Source: Planctomycetota bacterium (GTDB lineage: Bacteria; Planctomycetota; PLA2; JAEUHO01). Taken from it: a DNA stretch of 64,000 nt. The position numbers were made by a program, and so were the translations under genes. The notes beneath the pieces were generated by a model. The model did no database searches. It had not been told where the DNA came from and worked only from the letters and a program-made list of their open reading frames with translations. Where the stretch lies: contig JAJDEN010000012.1 in the NCBI GenBank assembly GCA_029259775.1, positions 94,995 through 158,994 on the forward strand, written 5' to 3'. Below are positions 1-10,300 of the stretch, piece after piece (position 1 is the first letter of the stretch; every line of letters begins with the position of its first letter).

Positions 1-354
1 GCGGCCATCAAGAAGGAGCTGGCCGGGGGCAACGTGCCCGAAGACCAGCTCACGCGTGTGACGGAGGCGCTCATCGACGCGTCGCTCGACTACGTGCGCG
101 TCGCGAAGTTCTACGTCGAGAACGCCGGCGACGACCTCTTCGGTGCGACGATCGGCGCGGCCCGGGTGTGGGCCACGCAGTTCACGATCAACGGCGAGAA
201 CGACTGCGGCCTGGCCCAGCGTGCCGCAAAGTACTTCTTCGCAGCGCACAGGCTCCTGCCCCGCGGCGAGACCAAGCGCTTGCTCACCAGCGAGGTGAAG
301 CGCTTCCTGGCCAAGCGCGACGAAGCCTGCAAGGCCGACGAGCCCGCCAAGTAG
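1..354 (+). CDS. Hypothetical protein, 5' end outside window
   Basis: The frame is open from base 1 (Ala-Ala-Ile-Lys-Lys-Glu-Leu) and ends at TAG 352-354, so this is the C-terminal 117 residues of a protein that begins upstream. A GTG at 34 could be an internal start, but the frame is already coding-like before it. The visible part is mostly helical and charged and ends in a Lys/Glu/Ala-rich tail (ACKADEPAK). No family was recognised. It lies 80 bases upstream of the acyltransferase gene on the same strand; the gap holds the paired GGAGGT/ACCTCC repeats. Confidence 0.6.
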   Translation, partial: AAIKKELAGGNVPEDQLTRVTEALIDASLDYVRVAKFYVENAGDDLFGATIGAARVWATQFTINGENDCGLAQRAAKYFFAAHRLLPRGETKRLLTSEVKRFLAKRDEACKADEPAK

Positions 355-397
355 GACAAGCGCGTCGAACGCTCGGAGGATGCCCCTCGATCCGCTC

Positions 398-434
398 GGA
401 GGTTGACCTCCCATCTGCCCGGAGGTTGACCTCC
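398..434 (+). repeat. Duplicated inverted repeat containing the plsC ribosome-binding site
   Basis: GGAGGTTGACCTCC occurs at 398-411 and again at 421-434. Each copy can fold through GGAGGT/ACCTCC arms around a 2-base centre, and either 5' arm is a perfect Shine-Dalgarno sequence. The second copy abuts the ATG at 435, so its GGAGGT lies 8 bases upstream of the start. Pairing of either arm would hide or expose the ribosome site. This is a direct sequence observation; regulation of translation is inferred. Confidence 0.5.
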
Positions 435-1169
435 ATGTCCGCCTCCTCTTGGCTGAACCGCCATCCGCGCATCAACCGGCTCTGGATGCCGGCGTTCGAG
501 TTCGGCTACGTCTGCCTGAAGACGGCTGTCGCCATTTTCTTCGGTCCGATCTGGCGCGTGCGCCGGGTGGGGCGGCGGGCGCATGTGCCCTCCGGCGGCG
601 TCGTGCTCTGTCCGAACCACGCGAGCTACCTGGACCCGGCCTTCGTCCAACTCGTGGTGCGCCGACGGCTCATCTTCGTGATGACGGAGAACTTCTACCG
701 GCTCTCCTGGGGCCGCTGGTTCTTCAAGCTCGTCGGCGCTGTCTCGATCGGTAGCGGGCGCAGCGCCCGCAAGGGGCTGCGGCGGTCGATGGCGCTCGTA
801 CGCCGCGGGCATGCCATCGTGGTGTTCCCCGAGGGCCGGCTCACGACCGACGGCCATCTCAATCGAGCCCAACGCGGCATCGGGCGGCTGGCCCGCCGGG
901 CCGGCGTCCCCGTGATCCCGGTCGGTATCGCGGGTGCGCGGCACGCCTGGGGCAAGGGCACGGGCGGCCCCGGCAAGGCCCGGGTTCGTGTGGCGTTCGG
1001 TAGGCCCATCGTGTGGGGAGGCGATCCCACGCTCGCCAACAGGGCGGCAGAGCAGCAGTTTGCCGACCGCGTCATGGCCTCCATCGCCGAGACAAAGGCC
1101 TGGGTCCAAGCACACAGCCCAGATCCTCGCGATTTCATCGTGAAGGCCGACGCCCTACAGAAGCCCTGA
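435..1169 (+). CDS. plsC: 1-acyl-sn-glycerol-3-phosphate acyltransferase (PlsC/LPLAT family)
   Basis: A 244-residue membrane-associated acyltransferase predicted to add the second acyl chain to lysophosphatidic acid, giving phosphatidic acid for membrane lipids. The HX4D catalytic motif is NHASYLD (His62, Asp67), and the substrate-binding FPEG motif is at 131-134. A hydrophobic stretch near residues 24-38 probably anchors it to the inner membrane. ATG 435 was chosen because it follows a strong GGAGGT and gives the usual family length; the open frame continues upstream but has no family similarity there. The paralogue could instead serve lysophospholipid or ornithine-lipid acylation, since the exact acceptor cannot be read from sequence. 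Confidence 0.85.
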   Translation: MSASSWLNRHPRINRLWMPAFEFGYVCLKTAVAIFFGPIWRVRRVGRRAHVPSGGVVLCPNHASYLDPAFVQLVVRRRLIFVMTENFYRLSWGRWFFKLVGAVSIGSGRSARKGLRRSMALVRRGHAIVVFPEGRLTTDGHLNRAQRGIGRLARRAGVPVIPVGIAGARHAWGKGTGGPGKARVRVAFGRPIVWGGDPTLANRAAEQQFADRVMASIAETKAWVQAHSPDPRDFIVKADALQKP

Positions 1170-1232
1170 TCGTCCGGTCGATAGGTCCCCGGGACCGCTC
1201 TGCATCCAGAGCGGCTGGTGGCAGGACCTCTC

Positions 1233-4200
1233 ATGCGGACCGACAGGAATCTGGGCCGGATCGTAGCCGGGCGCTATCGCATGCGCCGGGTCCTGGGTAC
1301 CGGTGCGCATGGTCGGGTCTACCTCGCCGAGGATCTCGGTCGCGGCGGCGGCCACGTCGCCCTCAAGCTCATCGAAGGTCTCGTAGGCCCCGCCTCGGAA
1401 GGCTCGGCCGATGTGGTCCTGCGCCACTTCCGGCATCCGCGCTGGGCTGCCGTGCTCGACCAAGGGCGCGTCGGCGGGGACACCTGGTTCCAAGCCGTCC
1501 ACTACGTGCGCGGCACCAGCCTCGATCACCTGACCGAAGCACAACCCGTCGAACTTGTGTGGCGTCTTCTCGAAGACGGTGCGCGCGTACTTGGTGCGCT
1601 GCACCGCATGGGCCTCATCCACTACGACGTCACGCCGGGCAACGTCATGCTCAGCGACGACGGCGGCGATCCGCACTTCGTCCTGACGGACGGCGGCCTG
1701 GCCAACCTGGGCCCGGTGCAGGGTGTCGCGCGCGGCTCTCCGCAGTACATGGCCCCGGAGGTCACCGAAGACGCAGGTCACGACCACCGCTCCGATCTCT
1801 ACGCGTTGGGCCTCGTGGCGTTCCGACTCGCGACGGGGCGCGATCCCGTGGAGGGCTCGGCCGGGGACGTACTCGGCACGCGCCGTCGCGAAGATGCGCC
1901 GCGCGCCTCCTCGCTCCGCCCGGAGTTGCCGGAAGCGCTCGATCAGTTGATCGCCGATCTCCTCGAGCGCGATCCCAACAACCGGCCGCACGACGCACTC
2001 GCTCTGCTCACGCGCATCGATGCGGCGCTCGAACGAAGCGTACCCGCATTCCTGCACGAGGAAGGCATCGCTGCGGCCGAGGGCGGCTCTCTTGTGGGGC
2101 GCGCGGACTACCGCGAGCGCTTCCGCGCGAGCTTCGAAGTATTGCAGGCTCGCGTGTCGGCGGGCGGTGGGCGCCTGGCGCGTGCGCGCGCTCCGGTGCT
2201 CAAGGACCCCGTTCACATCCTGCGTAGCGAACCGGGCGGCGGGGCGACCCGTCTGGCCGAGTCCTGCCTTGCCGAGGCGCGGGAGGCCGGGATTCCGGCC
2301 GTGCTGATGTCGGGCCGCGAAACAACAGGCGATCGGCGCGGGCCGCTGCGCCACCTCGTCGACGGCCTGGCGGGGCTCGCACTCGGCCCGGATGATCCGT
2401 ACACCGAAATCCGGCTGGATCTGGGCGCGCGCAAGGACCTCGGCCTGGAGGAACGCGCTCACGCGCTCACGCGGGCGGTCGAGCAGTTCGTCCGCGGCGT
2501 CGAAACGACGGCGGAACGCACACCGTTCCTCCTCGTGGTCGAGGACTTCCCCGATCTGCCGCAGCGGGCGCAGGAAGCCATCCGCGTTCTCTCACGTCAC
2601 CTCCTCGCCCGACGCGAGGGCGGCGGCTCGACTACGACACCGGCCGTGCTTCTGCTGGTGGACATCGGCGCGGACAAGCCGGACTCCATGCTCGTAGCGG
2701 ACGCCCCTGAGCCCGAGCGCGCCGTATCGACACTCGCGGCCCTGCATACCGATGAGGTCGCGCTGCTCTGCGCCGAGCGTTTCCCCGGCCTCGAGCCCAC
2801 GCAGGCGGATCTCGACCGGATCGCCACCGCCTCCGACAGCCTTCCTGGCACGCTGATCGGCCTGCTCGCCGAAGGCTGCCGCCGCGGCGACCTGCGGCAT
2901 GAGTCGGGCCGGTGGAACTGGAACGTCGACGCGCTCGACGCCTACGACGTCCGACGCGGCCTGGGTCCGGTGCACGCGGACGCCCTGCGGTCGGCCGACG
3001 ACTGCCTGCTGCGTCTGCTCGGCTATCTGAGCCTGGTGGATGCGCCGATCGAAGACACGATCGTGCGTCACCTGTGGGCCAAGCACTGCATCACACCCCT
3101 TCCCGCGACGCCGCTCGTCCGCAGCGTCGCGCGCGGCGAGGACACACACTTCACGACGTCGAATCTGGCCATCAAGAAGGCCGTCCTCGCCGAGCTCGAC
3201 GACGACCTACGCAACGACCTCACCCAGGAACTCCTCGAAGCCCTCGACAAGCAGGACAGTCCTGACACCGCACTGGACCGCGCGCGGCTGATGGCCCAGG
3301 CTGGCGATCCGGCGTCGGCAATCTACCTTCTTGCGGCGAGGTGGACGGAACTGTCCACGCAGGTACGCGCGGCGGTCCAACGTCTTCTCTCGGAGGCGCT
3401 TGAGCAGAGGCCGGACCTCCTCCAAGACCCAGACATCCGCAGCAAGGCTTCTCAGCTCTTGGAGAGCGGTCCTTACGCAGTTCGCGTAGCCACACTCATC
3501 TCGCAAGCAGTGAACGAAGACACGGCGACCGATCGACACTCTGCCGTACGCGTGTGTGAGACCCTCTGGGCCGCCCGAGGCTACCAAGAGGCACTCGAGG
3601 CCCTAGAGGCTGTGGGGCTCCCCCCGCCAGATCACCCGATGGAACGCGCGGCTCACCTAGCCTGGCGAGGGCAACTACTGTTCTGGTTGCATCGGGAGGA
3701 CGACGCGCGAACGGCCATCAGGGACCTAGCTAGCGCACTTCGGTCCGCGCGTGCAGAGAGGGCGTCAAACCCCTCCCTCCTAACCCAGTACCTCCTTCTC
3801 CTTTCGCAATCTGAGTTTCTCCGTGGAAACACCAGAGGCGCACTCCGGCCTCTGGCCATGGCGCGCAAGACTGCGCGGGCCGCGGAATCACCGCTACTCC
3901 GCGCGCGGGTCTTCAATAGCCTCGGCATCGTGCACCAACAACTCGGCGACCGAGACGGCTCAAGGCAGCACCTCGGGAGAGCATTGCGCCTACGCCGCCT
4001 GTTCGGCGACGCAGAGGGGGTCATCAGCACGACGCTCAACCTTGGGCGCGTACACGTGTTCGATGGGAACCTCGTCGAGGGTGCCTCTCTCTTTCAGGCA
4101 GCCGCAAGCTCGGCTCAGCGGTACGCCCATCACGGCGCGCTGGCCATGGCTCTCAGATTTCTGGCGCGTACGTACGACCAACGATTGAACACCCGCCTGG

Positions 4201-6788
4201 CAATGACCACGCTGATGCGCGTTGTGCACCTCGCGCGACGCGTGACAAACAACGTGGAACTCATGCTGGCAGCGTGGGAACTTGCGCCGCTTGCGGCCGC
4301 GACCGGCGAACACGCGCTCTGTCACGAGATGCTCCTAGAAAGTGTGCGGTTCGCCCGGCTGCGCACGACAGGCTACGCGCGAGCGACGCACCACCTTGTC
4401 TCGGCCATCACGAACATCCACCTGGGCTGCTCGCAGCGTGCGAACGTCTCCCTGGTGCGCGCTCGGAGAGAAGCGGATGGTCTGTTCGTCGAAAACTCGC
4501 ACCTGCTAGCGATCCTGGAACAGGCCTCATCGCAGAGCCCTCTCCCCAAGCCGAGTGCGGATCGTCCGATTCCGGGGAGCGGCTTGCGCGACCTCTACCG
4601 CGCCGTCATCTGGTCCGGCCGCATGCGGAGGAGCCCCACCGTCGCTCGTGCCCAGAAGTGCCCCCCTGCCGAGATGGTCACGAGCACCGCCGGAGCCCTT
4701 GCCGGCCGCGAACGCAGACTGATCGTAGAGGTTCTTCTGCAAGCAACGCCGTTCGTTGAGTCGCTTGAAGCGCGCGAAGCCCTCGCTCGCGTTGAACGGC
4801 ATCTTGCGCACACGGGCGAGCAGTACCTGCGGGGTCGAGCCCTCGCCCTCAGATCGTTCTGTGAGAACGACGCCAGCGGAACCGTGATGGCTCAGCGATT
4901 CTCTCGTGCAGTCGACCTGACGGACGTCGCTCATTCCGGGAGTAGGACGGGGTGGCCCCTCCCTGATGAGCACCGGAGTGCGCACGCTGCGCACTCGGCC
5001 AACCTTGGGCTATCCCACCCCGGCCACGAGATGCGCACGTCCGACCAGCATGCTCTCGCGCATCGCATGCTAGTCCACCATGGCCTTACGGCAGCCCCGG
5101 ACGGCCGCGTGTCTTCCGCCCTGCGTCGCGTCCTCGCTGCCACGGGACGCATGAACGCCGGCGCCGGGCTGGACTCCCTCCTCGAGGGAATGACGCAGGA
5201 CACCATCGAGATCACCGGGGCGGAGCGGGCGTGCCTCGTCCTCGTCGATGCCAACGCAGCCCTCGAGATGCGCATCGCAACGAGCGCCACGGCCGAGAAT
5301 GCGGATGTGGGCGTCGAAGACCTCTCGCAGACGGTCATCCAGCGCGTCATCGACTCTCGTACCCCCCTGTTGCTTCACGACGTCTTCGACGACGAGGAGC
5401 TGATGGGTCGGCCGAGCATCACCAGCCTCTCCCTGCGCTCGATCCTCTGCGTGCCCATGCTGCGAAGCGAAACGCTCTACGGCGTGCTCTACGCGGACAG
5501 CGCCTCGGCGGCAGGCTCCTTCGACAGCGTCGATCAGGAGGTCCTCTCCCTCTTCGCCGAACAGGCCGCCTCCGCACTCGAGACGCACCGGCTCGTCGCT
5601 GACGTCCAGAACTCGATGGCCGAGCTGAAGGCGATGCAGGAGCGTCTCGTCAAGGGCGAGCGCCTCCGCACCATGGGCGAGCTGAGCAGTGGCGTCGCCC
5701 ACGAGTTCAACAACCTGCTCACGTCCATCCTGGCGCGAGTCCAGCTGATCAGCCTCAACAACGTCGGCAACGAGTTCCGGCAAGACCTGGACCTCATCGA
5801 GAAGGCGTGTCTTGACGCAGCGGCTGTCGTCCGGCGTCTGCAGAGCTTCACGCGCAAGCAACGTCAGGAACACTTCGAGCGGGTGGACCTGGCTGAGATC
5901 TGCAGCGACGCTGTGGAGTTCCTCCGCCCGCTGTGGAGTACACGGCGGCGTCACGGGCGGCCGGACATCCACGTCAGGCTGCGCACCGGGCCGGGTCTTG
6001 CCGTCCAGGGCAACGCAACCGAACTCCGCGAGGTCGTCACCAACTTGCTCAAGAACGGCTTGGACGCCCTGGCCGACGGGGGCGAGATCCAGATCTCGGC
6101 TCACGCCGAGGACGGCCTCGTGCAGCTGCGCATCGAAGACGACGGCCCCGGGATCCCCGAGGACATCCAGTCGAAGATCTTCGACCCGTTCTTCACCACG
6201 AAGGGGGAGCGCGGCACCGGGCTGGGCCTATGCCTGAGTCAGCAGATCGTCGAGAGGCACGGCGGCGAGATGGTCCTGACTTCGCGCCTGGGCGAAGGTG
6301 CGCGCTTCACGATCGAAATGCCGGGAGCCGACGCGGCGGAGGATGCGGCGAGCCGCCGGGAACAGGACCTCAATTCGCTGAAGCCCTCCCTGCGGGTACT
6401 CGTTGTGGACGATGACGACAATGTACGCAAGCCCCTGTGTCGCTTCCTCGAGAAGTCCGGCTACGAGGTCACGTCAGCACAAGACGGGGCGGAAGGCGAA
6501 GAGCAGGCACGTGAGCGCAGCCCCGACGTCGTGATCACCGACGTGTCGATGCCAGGCATGGATGGGCTCGAGCTCTGCCGACGGCTCCGCCGCGACATGC
6601 CCGACACGCCTGTCATCCTCATGAGCGGCTGGACGTCCGGGGTCGATCCGGCCCGCGCGCGCCGCGCCGGGGCGACAGCACTGCTGGCGAAGCCCTTCGC
6701 GCTGCAGCAGGTCACCGAGTTGCTGGGCACAATTGCAAAGGCCGCGCATCGTGATGACGACGCACGGCCTAAGGCAGTTGGAAGCTGA
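1233..6788 (+). CDS. Ser/Thr kinase-TPR-GAF-histidine kinase-receiver fusion protein
   Basis: A 1,851-residue cytoplasmic signalling protein. Domains in order: Hanks-type kinase (about 10-270; glycine loop GTGAHGRV, Lys45, HYD with Asp132, Asn137, DGG at 153-155 in place of DFG, MAPE); an AAA/STAND-like domain (about 310-560) whose P-loop reads EPGGGAT, so the invariant Lys is Ala338; a long TPR-like helical region (about 650-1150); GAF (about 1300-1440; ending in YGVLYAD); HisKA with phospho-acceptor His1490 in VAHEFNN; HATPase with N, G1 and G2 boxes (NLLKNGLDAL, DDGPGIP, GTGLGL); and a receiver with Asp1770 in VITDVSMPGMDG. Kinase/ATPase/GAF/histidine-kinase fusions are known in cyanobacteria and myxobacteria; the added receiver makes this a hybrid kinase. 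ATG 1233 was preferred to GTG 1218 for its better Shine-Dalgarno. Its partner and signal are unknown. Confidence 0.88.
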   Translation: MRTDRNLGRIVAGRYRMRRVLGTGAHGRVYLAEDLGRGGGHVALKLIEGLVGPASEGSADVVLRHFRHPRWAAVLDQGRVGGDTWFQAVHYVRGTSLDHLTEAQPVELVWRLLEDGARVLGALHRMGLIHYDVTPGNVMLSDDGGDPHFVLTDGGLANLGPVQGVARGSPQYMAPEVTEDAGHDHRSDLYALGLVAFRLATGRDPVEGSAGDVLGTRRREDAPRASSLRPELPEALDQLIADLLERDPNNRPHDALALLTRIDAALERSVPAFLHEEGIAAAEGGSLVGRADYRERFRASFEVLQARVSAGGGRLARARAPVLKDPVHILRSEPGGGATRLAESCLAEAREAGIPAVLMSGRETTGDRRGPLRHLVDGLAGLALGPDDPYTEIRLDLGARKDLGLEERAHALTRAVEQFVRGVETTAERTPFLLVVEDFPDLPQRAQEAIRVLSRHLLARREGGGSTTTPAVLLLVDIGADKPDSMLVADAPEPERAVSTLAALHTDEVALLCAERFPGLEPTQADLDRIATASDSLPGTLIGLLAEGCRRGDLRHESGRWNWNVDALDAYDVRRGLGPVHADALRSADDCLLRLLGYLSLVDAPIEDTIVRHLWAKHCITPLPATPLVRSVARGEDTHFTTSNLAIKKAVLAELDDDLRNDLTQELLEALDKQDSPDTALDRARLMAQAGDPASAIYLLAARWTELSTQVRAAVQRLLSEALEQRPDLLQDPDIRSKASQLLESGPYAVRVATLISQAVNEDTATDRHSAVRVCETLWAARGYQEALEALEAVGLPPPDHPMERAAHLAWRGQLLFWLHREDDARTAIRDLASALRSARAERASNPSLLTQYLLLLSQSEFLRGNTRGALRPLAMARKTARAAESPLLRARVFNSLGIVHQQLGDRDGSRQHLGRALRLRRLFGDAEGVISTTLNLGRVHVFDGNLVEGASLFQAAASSAQRYAHHGALAMALRFLARTYDQRLNTRLAMTTLMRVVHLARRVTNNVELMLAAWELAPLAAATGEHALCHEMLLESVRFARLRTTGYARATHHLVSAITNIHLGCSQRANVSLVRARREADGLFVENSHLLAILEQASSQSPLPKPSADRPIPGSGLRDLYRAVIWSGRMRRSPTVARAQKCPPAEMVTSTAGALAGRERRLIVEVLLQATPFVESLEAREALARVERHLAHTGEQYLRGRALALRSFCENDASGTVMAQRFSRAVDLTDVAHSGSRTGWPLPDEHRSAHAAHSANLGLSHPGHEMRTSDQHALAHRMLVHHGLTAAPDGRVSSALRRVLAATGRMNAGAGLDSLLEGMTQDTIEITGAERACLVLVDANAALEMRIATSATAENADVGVEDLSQTVIQRVIDSRTPLLLHDVFDDEELMGRPSITSLSLRSILCVPMLRSETLYGVLYADSASAAGSFDSVDQEVLSLFAEQAASALETHRLVADVQNSMAELKAMQERLVKGERLRTMGELSSGVAHEFNNLLTSILARVQLISLNNVGNEFRQDLDLIEKACLDAAAVVRRLQSFTRKQRQEHFERVDLAEICSDAVEFLRPLWSTRRRHGRPDIHVRLRTGPGLAVQGNATELREVVTNLLKNGLDALADGGEIQISAHAEDGLVQLRIEDDGPGIPEDIQSKIFDPFFTTKGERGTGLGLCLSQQIVERHGGEMVLTSRLGEGARFTIEMPGADAAEDAASRREQDLNSLKPSLRVLVVDDDDNVRKPLCRFLEKSGYEVTSAQDGAEGEEQARERSPDVVITDVSMPGMDGLELCRRLRRDMPDTPVILMSGWTSGVDPARARRAGATALLAKPFALQQVTELLGTIAKAAHRDDDARPKAVGS

Positions 6789-6801
6789 GAGACAGCTCCT
6801 G

Positions 6802-7146
6802 CTACCAGCTCCAGTCCGGATCGGTGCTGGCGAACACGTCGTCGCCGATGACGACGTACACGATCACCCCATCCGGGCCGTACCCGCTGTTCCCAGCCAC
6901 GAACGTGACTTCGGAGTCACCGAGCGCTCCGTCAGCGACCTCGGCGCCCGTGCTGTCGTAGACGGCGTACTTGGTGCCGGGCGTGCCGACGATCGAGAGA
7001 TCGCCTTGGCTGCCGTACCAGTCGTACTTGACGCCGCTGGCAGTGGCGTCGGCCGGATCAAGGTCCGCGGCGCCGCTGGCGTCCGCGAAGTTGCCAACCA
7101 TGACGGCCATGGCCAGAACAAGTGTCAGAGCAAGGTACTTGCGCAT
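6802..7146 (-). CDS. Small secreted protein of unknown function
   Basis: A 114-residue protein with a clear Sec signal peptide (MRKYLALTLVLAMAVMVG..., cleavage near ADA-SG at about residue 23). The mature part is acidic and rich in Gly, Asp, Tyr and Val, and looks like a small beta-sheet domain ending in PDWSW. No family was recognised. It faces the end of the fusion kinase gene, 13 bases away. A promoter-like sequence and a 5'-leader hairpin lie upstream, so it is probably a monocistronic exported protein. The short spacing and opposite strand argue against a shared operon. Confidence 0.6.
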   Translation of the reverse strand: MRKYLALTLVLAMAVMVGNFADASGAADLDPADATASGVKYDWYGSQGDLSIVGTPGTKYAVYDSTGAEVADGALGDSEVTFVAGNSGYGPDGVIVYVVIGDDVFASTDPDWSW

Positions 7147-7170
7147 CTCAGTAGGTCTCCGTGTCCCCTA

Positions 7171-7242
7171 GCAGGTGCCTCCCTCAGGCAGCTGCCCCTT
7201 CTCAGGTGTTGAGAATCCTAAACATCTGCTCAAGGAAATCAA
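7171..7242 (-). promoter_or_regulatory. Possible sigma-70-type promoter and leader hairpin for the small secreted protein
   Basis: Read on the minus strand, TTGATT (7242-7237) and TAGGAT (7220-7215) are spaced by 16 bases. Between this and the start codon at 7146, bases 7195-7171 can fold as GCAG-C-TGCC / GGCA-C-CTGC with a 7-base loop. The region is clearly more AT-rich than its surroundings. This is visual pattern matching only. The divergent gene at 7329 shows no equally good promoter here. Confidence 0.35.
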
Positions 7243-7328
7243 CATGACATGTGCCTAATTCTAGACATCGCTGAGACTTACGAAGTGCAATGGAAGCCCA
7301 TTGACTCGCTTACATCGCCCGATCAACG

Positions 7329-10300
7329 ATGGTGTGCATGGCTTTCGTTAGGCCGATTCTGGTCCTTCGCACCCTGGAAGGCCACGCCGCCTCGCCACGA
7401 CCTCGCCGAGCCGCGAGGTCGTGGCGGGCAGGCTTTCGAGATCAGGAGCGCATTGTCGTAGATGCGGAACGCCTGGAGGCGGAGGGACCGTGGCTCCTCC
7501 TGGCGCTCGCGCGTGCAGGGGCTGCGCGTGGGCCCGCACCCGGTACCGTCGCTGTGGCCGTAAGCCCCACGTCACGGAGCCATCGGCTCCTGATCAGCGC
7601 CCTGCTTGTTCTATGCGACCCCACGCCGGCCGCGAAGCGAGCGGCCCGAACGCTGGTGACTCGCGGGAATCTAGCTCCCGCGAGTACGATCCGCCGTCTC
7701 AGAGATCTATCCGACGCGCGGCTGGCGAGGGCGCTACACCAAAGAATGGCTGGCGCGATTCAGCGCCGGAAGAGTCGGTGGCGCTCAATGGCCGCTCTCG
7801 AGCTTCTGCTGACGTCGCCGCCCCCAGTTGGAAGCCAGGCATCCGCCACACCGGAAGCAGCACTTCATGCACTCGGAATGGCGAAGTCGGCGGATGAGTC
7901 TGTAGCGCGTGTCTACGCGGCCTTCCTAAGAGGTGAGCGAGCACCCCTGCAAGACTGGCGTCTGATCCGAACCTCCATGGCATGCCGCGATGCAGGCCTA
8001 GTTCTCCTCGCACGTTCAGTGCATCGTGTGCGCGTGAGGCTCCAACGGCACGACGCCTATCCTCGCCTCACCCGCGCGCTAGTCGCGTGCGAGTGCCGGG
8101 CCAAGAGGCTGGGCGCCCGGCGCATCGCCGAGCAGGCGCGCGTCATTCGTGCATGCGCCCGATGGAGCGCCGGAGCCGACCGAGCAGCCCATGTGCCTCT
8201 GGCCGGTCTGAGGCGCGCAGTTCTGAGTGGGCGGCTTGACCGACTCTGGGCTGTCTGCGGCACCATGACCTGGGCAGGTTACGAGGCCGGCAGGGCGCGC
8301 GGCACGTCATCAAGACTGGCCACCCGCATTCTGGCGAGCGGTTCAGCTACGGGCAAGCCACCGGCCTCTGCGATGGCGGCCCTCTTCGGGCACCGAGCTG
8401 CTGCTCGCCAACGAAACCTCTCTGCATCAAGACGCGTGTACCACCGTCAAGTCGGCCAGATCGAGGCGAATCGACTGGATAAGCTGCGCGCAGGTGTGGC
8501 GGCACTTCACCCGCGGGTTCGCCGGTTCTACCACTACGCCTCCGGAGGCTTCGGCAAGCCACCGGCGGACGCTCTCAGCGAGCGAGGCGCCACGCCGGGC
8601 TCGCACACCTATGCATTCGAGCTCCTCGTAGCCGGGCGGCCTAACGTCACGCCGGCGCGCGAGCCGCGAAGCCAAGCAGAGGCCGTCGACGCACTCTGCG
8701 CGAGGATCGCGTCATCCGCGCCTCTCTGGAGGGGTGGGCTACGACAGCTACGTCAGGCGACGCGCCAGGAAATTTCGTGGAGCAGGAAAGTGGCTCTCGC
8801 CACGTTTCTGTGTGCGGCCGAACTCGCTCGCGGCCTCCCGCACCGCGCCTTGTCCGCCTGCGCCGTCGCCGCATCTAGCAACGGGCGGCTTAGGGCGAGG
8901 AACACGGAGGGCAACTCCGACCTCCTTGCGACGTACGCGCGTACTTGCGCTCGTGCGTTGGCGGCCTTGGTCCCTCCGGTGCGCGCGACTGGCGACGCCG
9001 TCCGCCAAGCAGCGGCTATCGCACGCACGCTGAGGACTCCCGATCGGCGCAGCACCCGCCACGCACTCGACGCCCTGGACGCTGTGATCACGGCGGGGCG
9101 TGGGGCGCCGGGGTCGGCGCTGGAGAGGCGCGTCGTCCGGCAGCTGGCCAGGATGCTCCGCGCACGCGTGCTATTCCATCGCCTGGACGGCAAGTACGTG
9201 GACCGTGAGTCCCAGGAGGTCCACACCCTCTCGAGCTGGACGATGCGGCGCCTCGCACGCTGTGAGACCGTCCGGTCCTGGCGCATCAAGCGCCGACCTG
9301 AGTTCTGGCGACCTGAACAACGCCGACCGCGCGGCGTGATCACGTTTCCGGTTGGCAACGGCAACGCCTGCCTCGCCCGGTCCGCTCCCTTCCGCAGGAA
9401 TGAAGCGCGCGCCGTGCGCACCGTGCTTCGATTCCTGGCTACGCGCAACGATGCGCCCGGGGCGGGCGCGCCGCCCCTGCTTCCGGAGGCCGCAGTCCCT
9501 CGGCGTCATCGCATCAAGGGACTCGTCGGCTCCTGCAAGCCGTGGCGGCGGGTGCTCGAGCAGGTGTGGCGTGTCGCGCCAGCGCGCTGCTCCGTGCTCC
9601 TTCAGGGTGAGACCGGCACTGGCAAGGAGTTGCTCGCGCGGGCCATCCACCTCGCGTCGAACCGCGCGAAGGGCCCCTTCGTCACGGTCAACTGCGCAGC
9701 CGTCCACGCGGAGGTCATGCACTCCGAACTCTTCGGTCATGTCCGGGGCGCCTTCACCGGCGCCGACCGTAACCGTCGCGGGCTCTTGCGCGAGGCCCAC
9801 CGTGGCACGCTCTTCCTCGATGAACTCGGTGACATGCCGATGCCCATGCAGGTGGCGCTGCTGCGCGCGTTGGAAGCGCGCGCCGTACGGCCCCTCGGAG
9901 CCGCGCGCGAGGTCCCGGCCGACGTCCGCATCGTTGCCGCGACGCACCAGGACCTCGAGCGCATGGTCAAGGAGGACACGTTCCGCGAGGATCTCTACCA
10001 CCGCATCAACGTCGTCGACATCCACCTCCCCCCGCTCCGCGCACGCCTGCCCGACCTCGCTGCGCTCGCACATCATGTCCTCTCACGCATGGCACAGCCG
10101 AAGTCACTACACATGGACGCCTTGGCCGCCCTTGCGAGTCACGATTGGCCGGGCAATGTGCGAGAGCTCGACAACGTCCTGCAAGCTGCGGCGCTTCTCA
10201 GCAATGGCGACACGGTCGGGCCCGAGATCGTCGAGCAGGTGCTGGCCGGCCGCAGCCGCCGAGCCAAGCCGACGCCACATCACATGCCCCCTCGCTCTGC

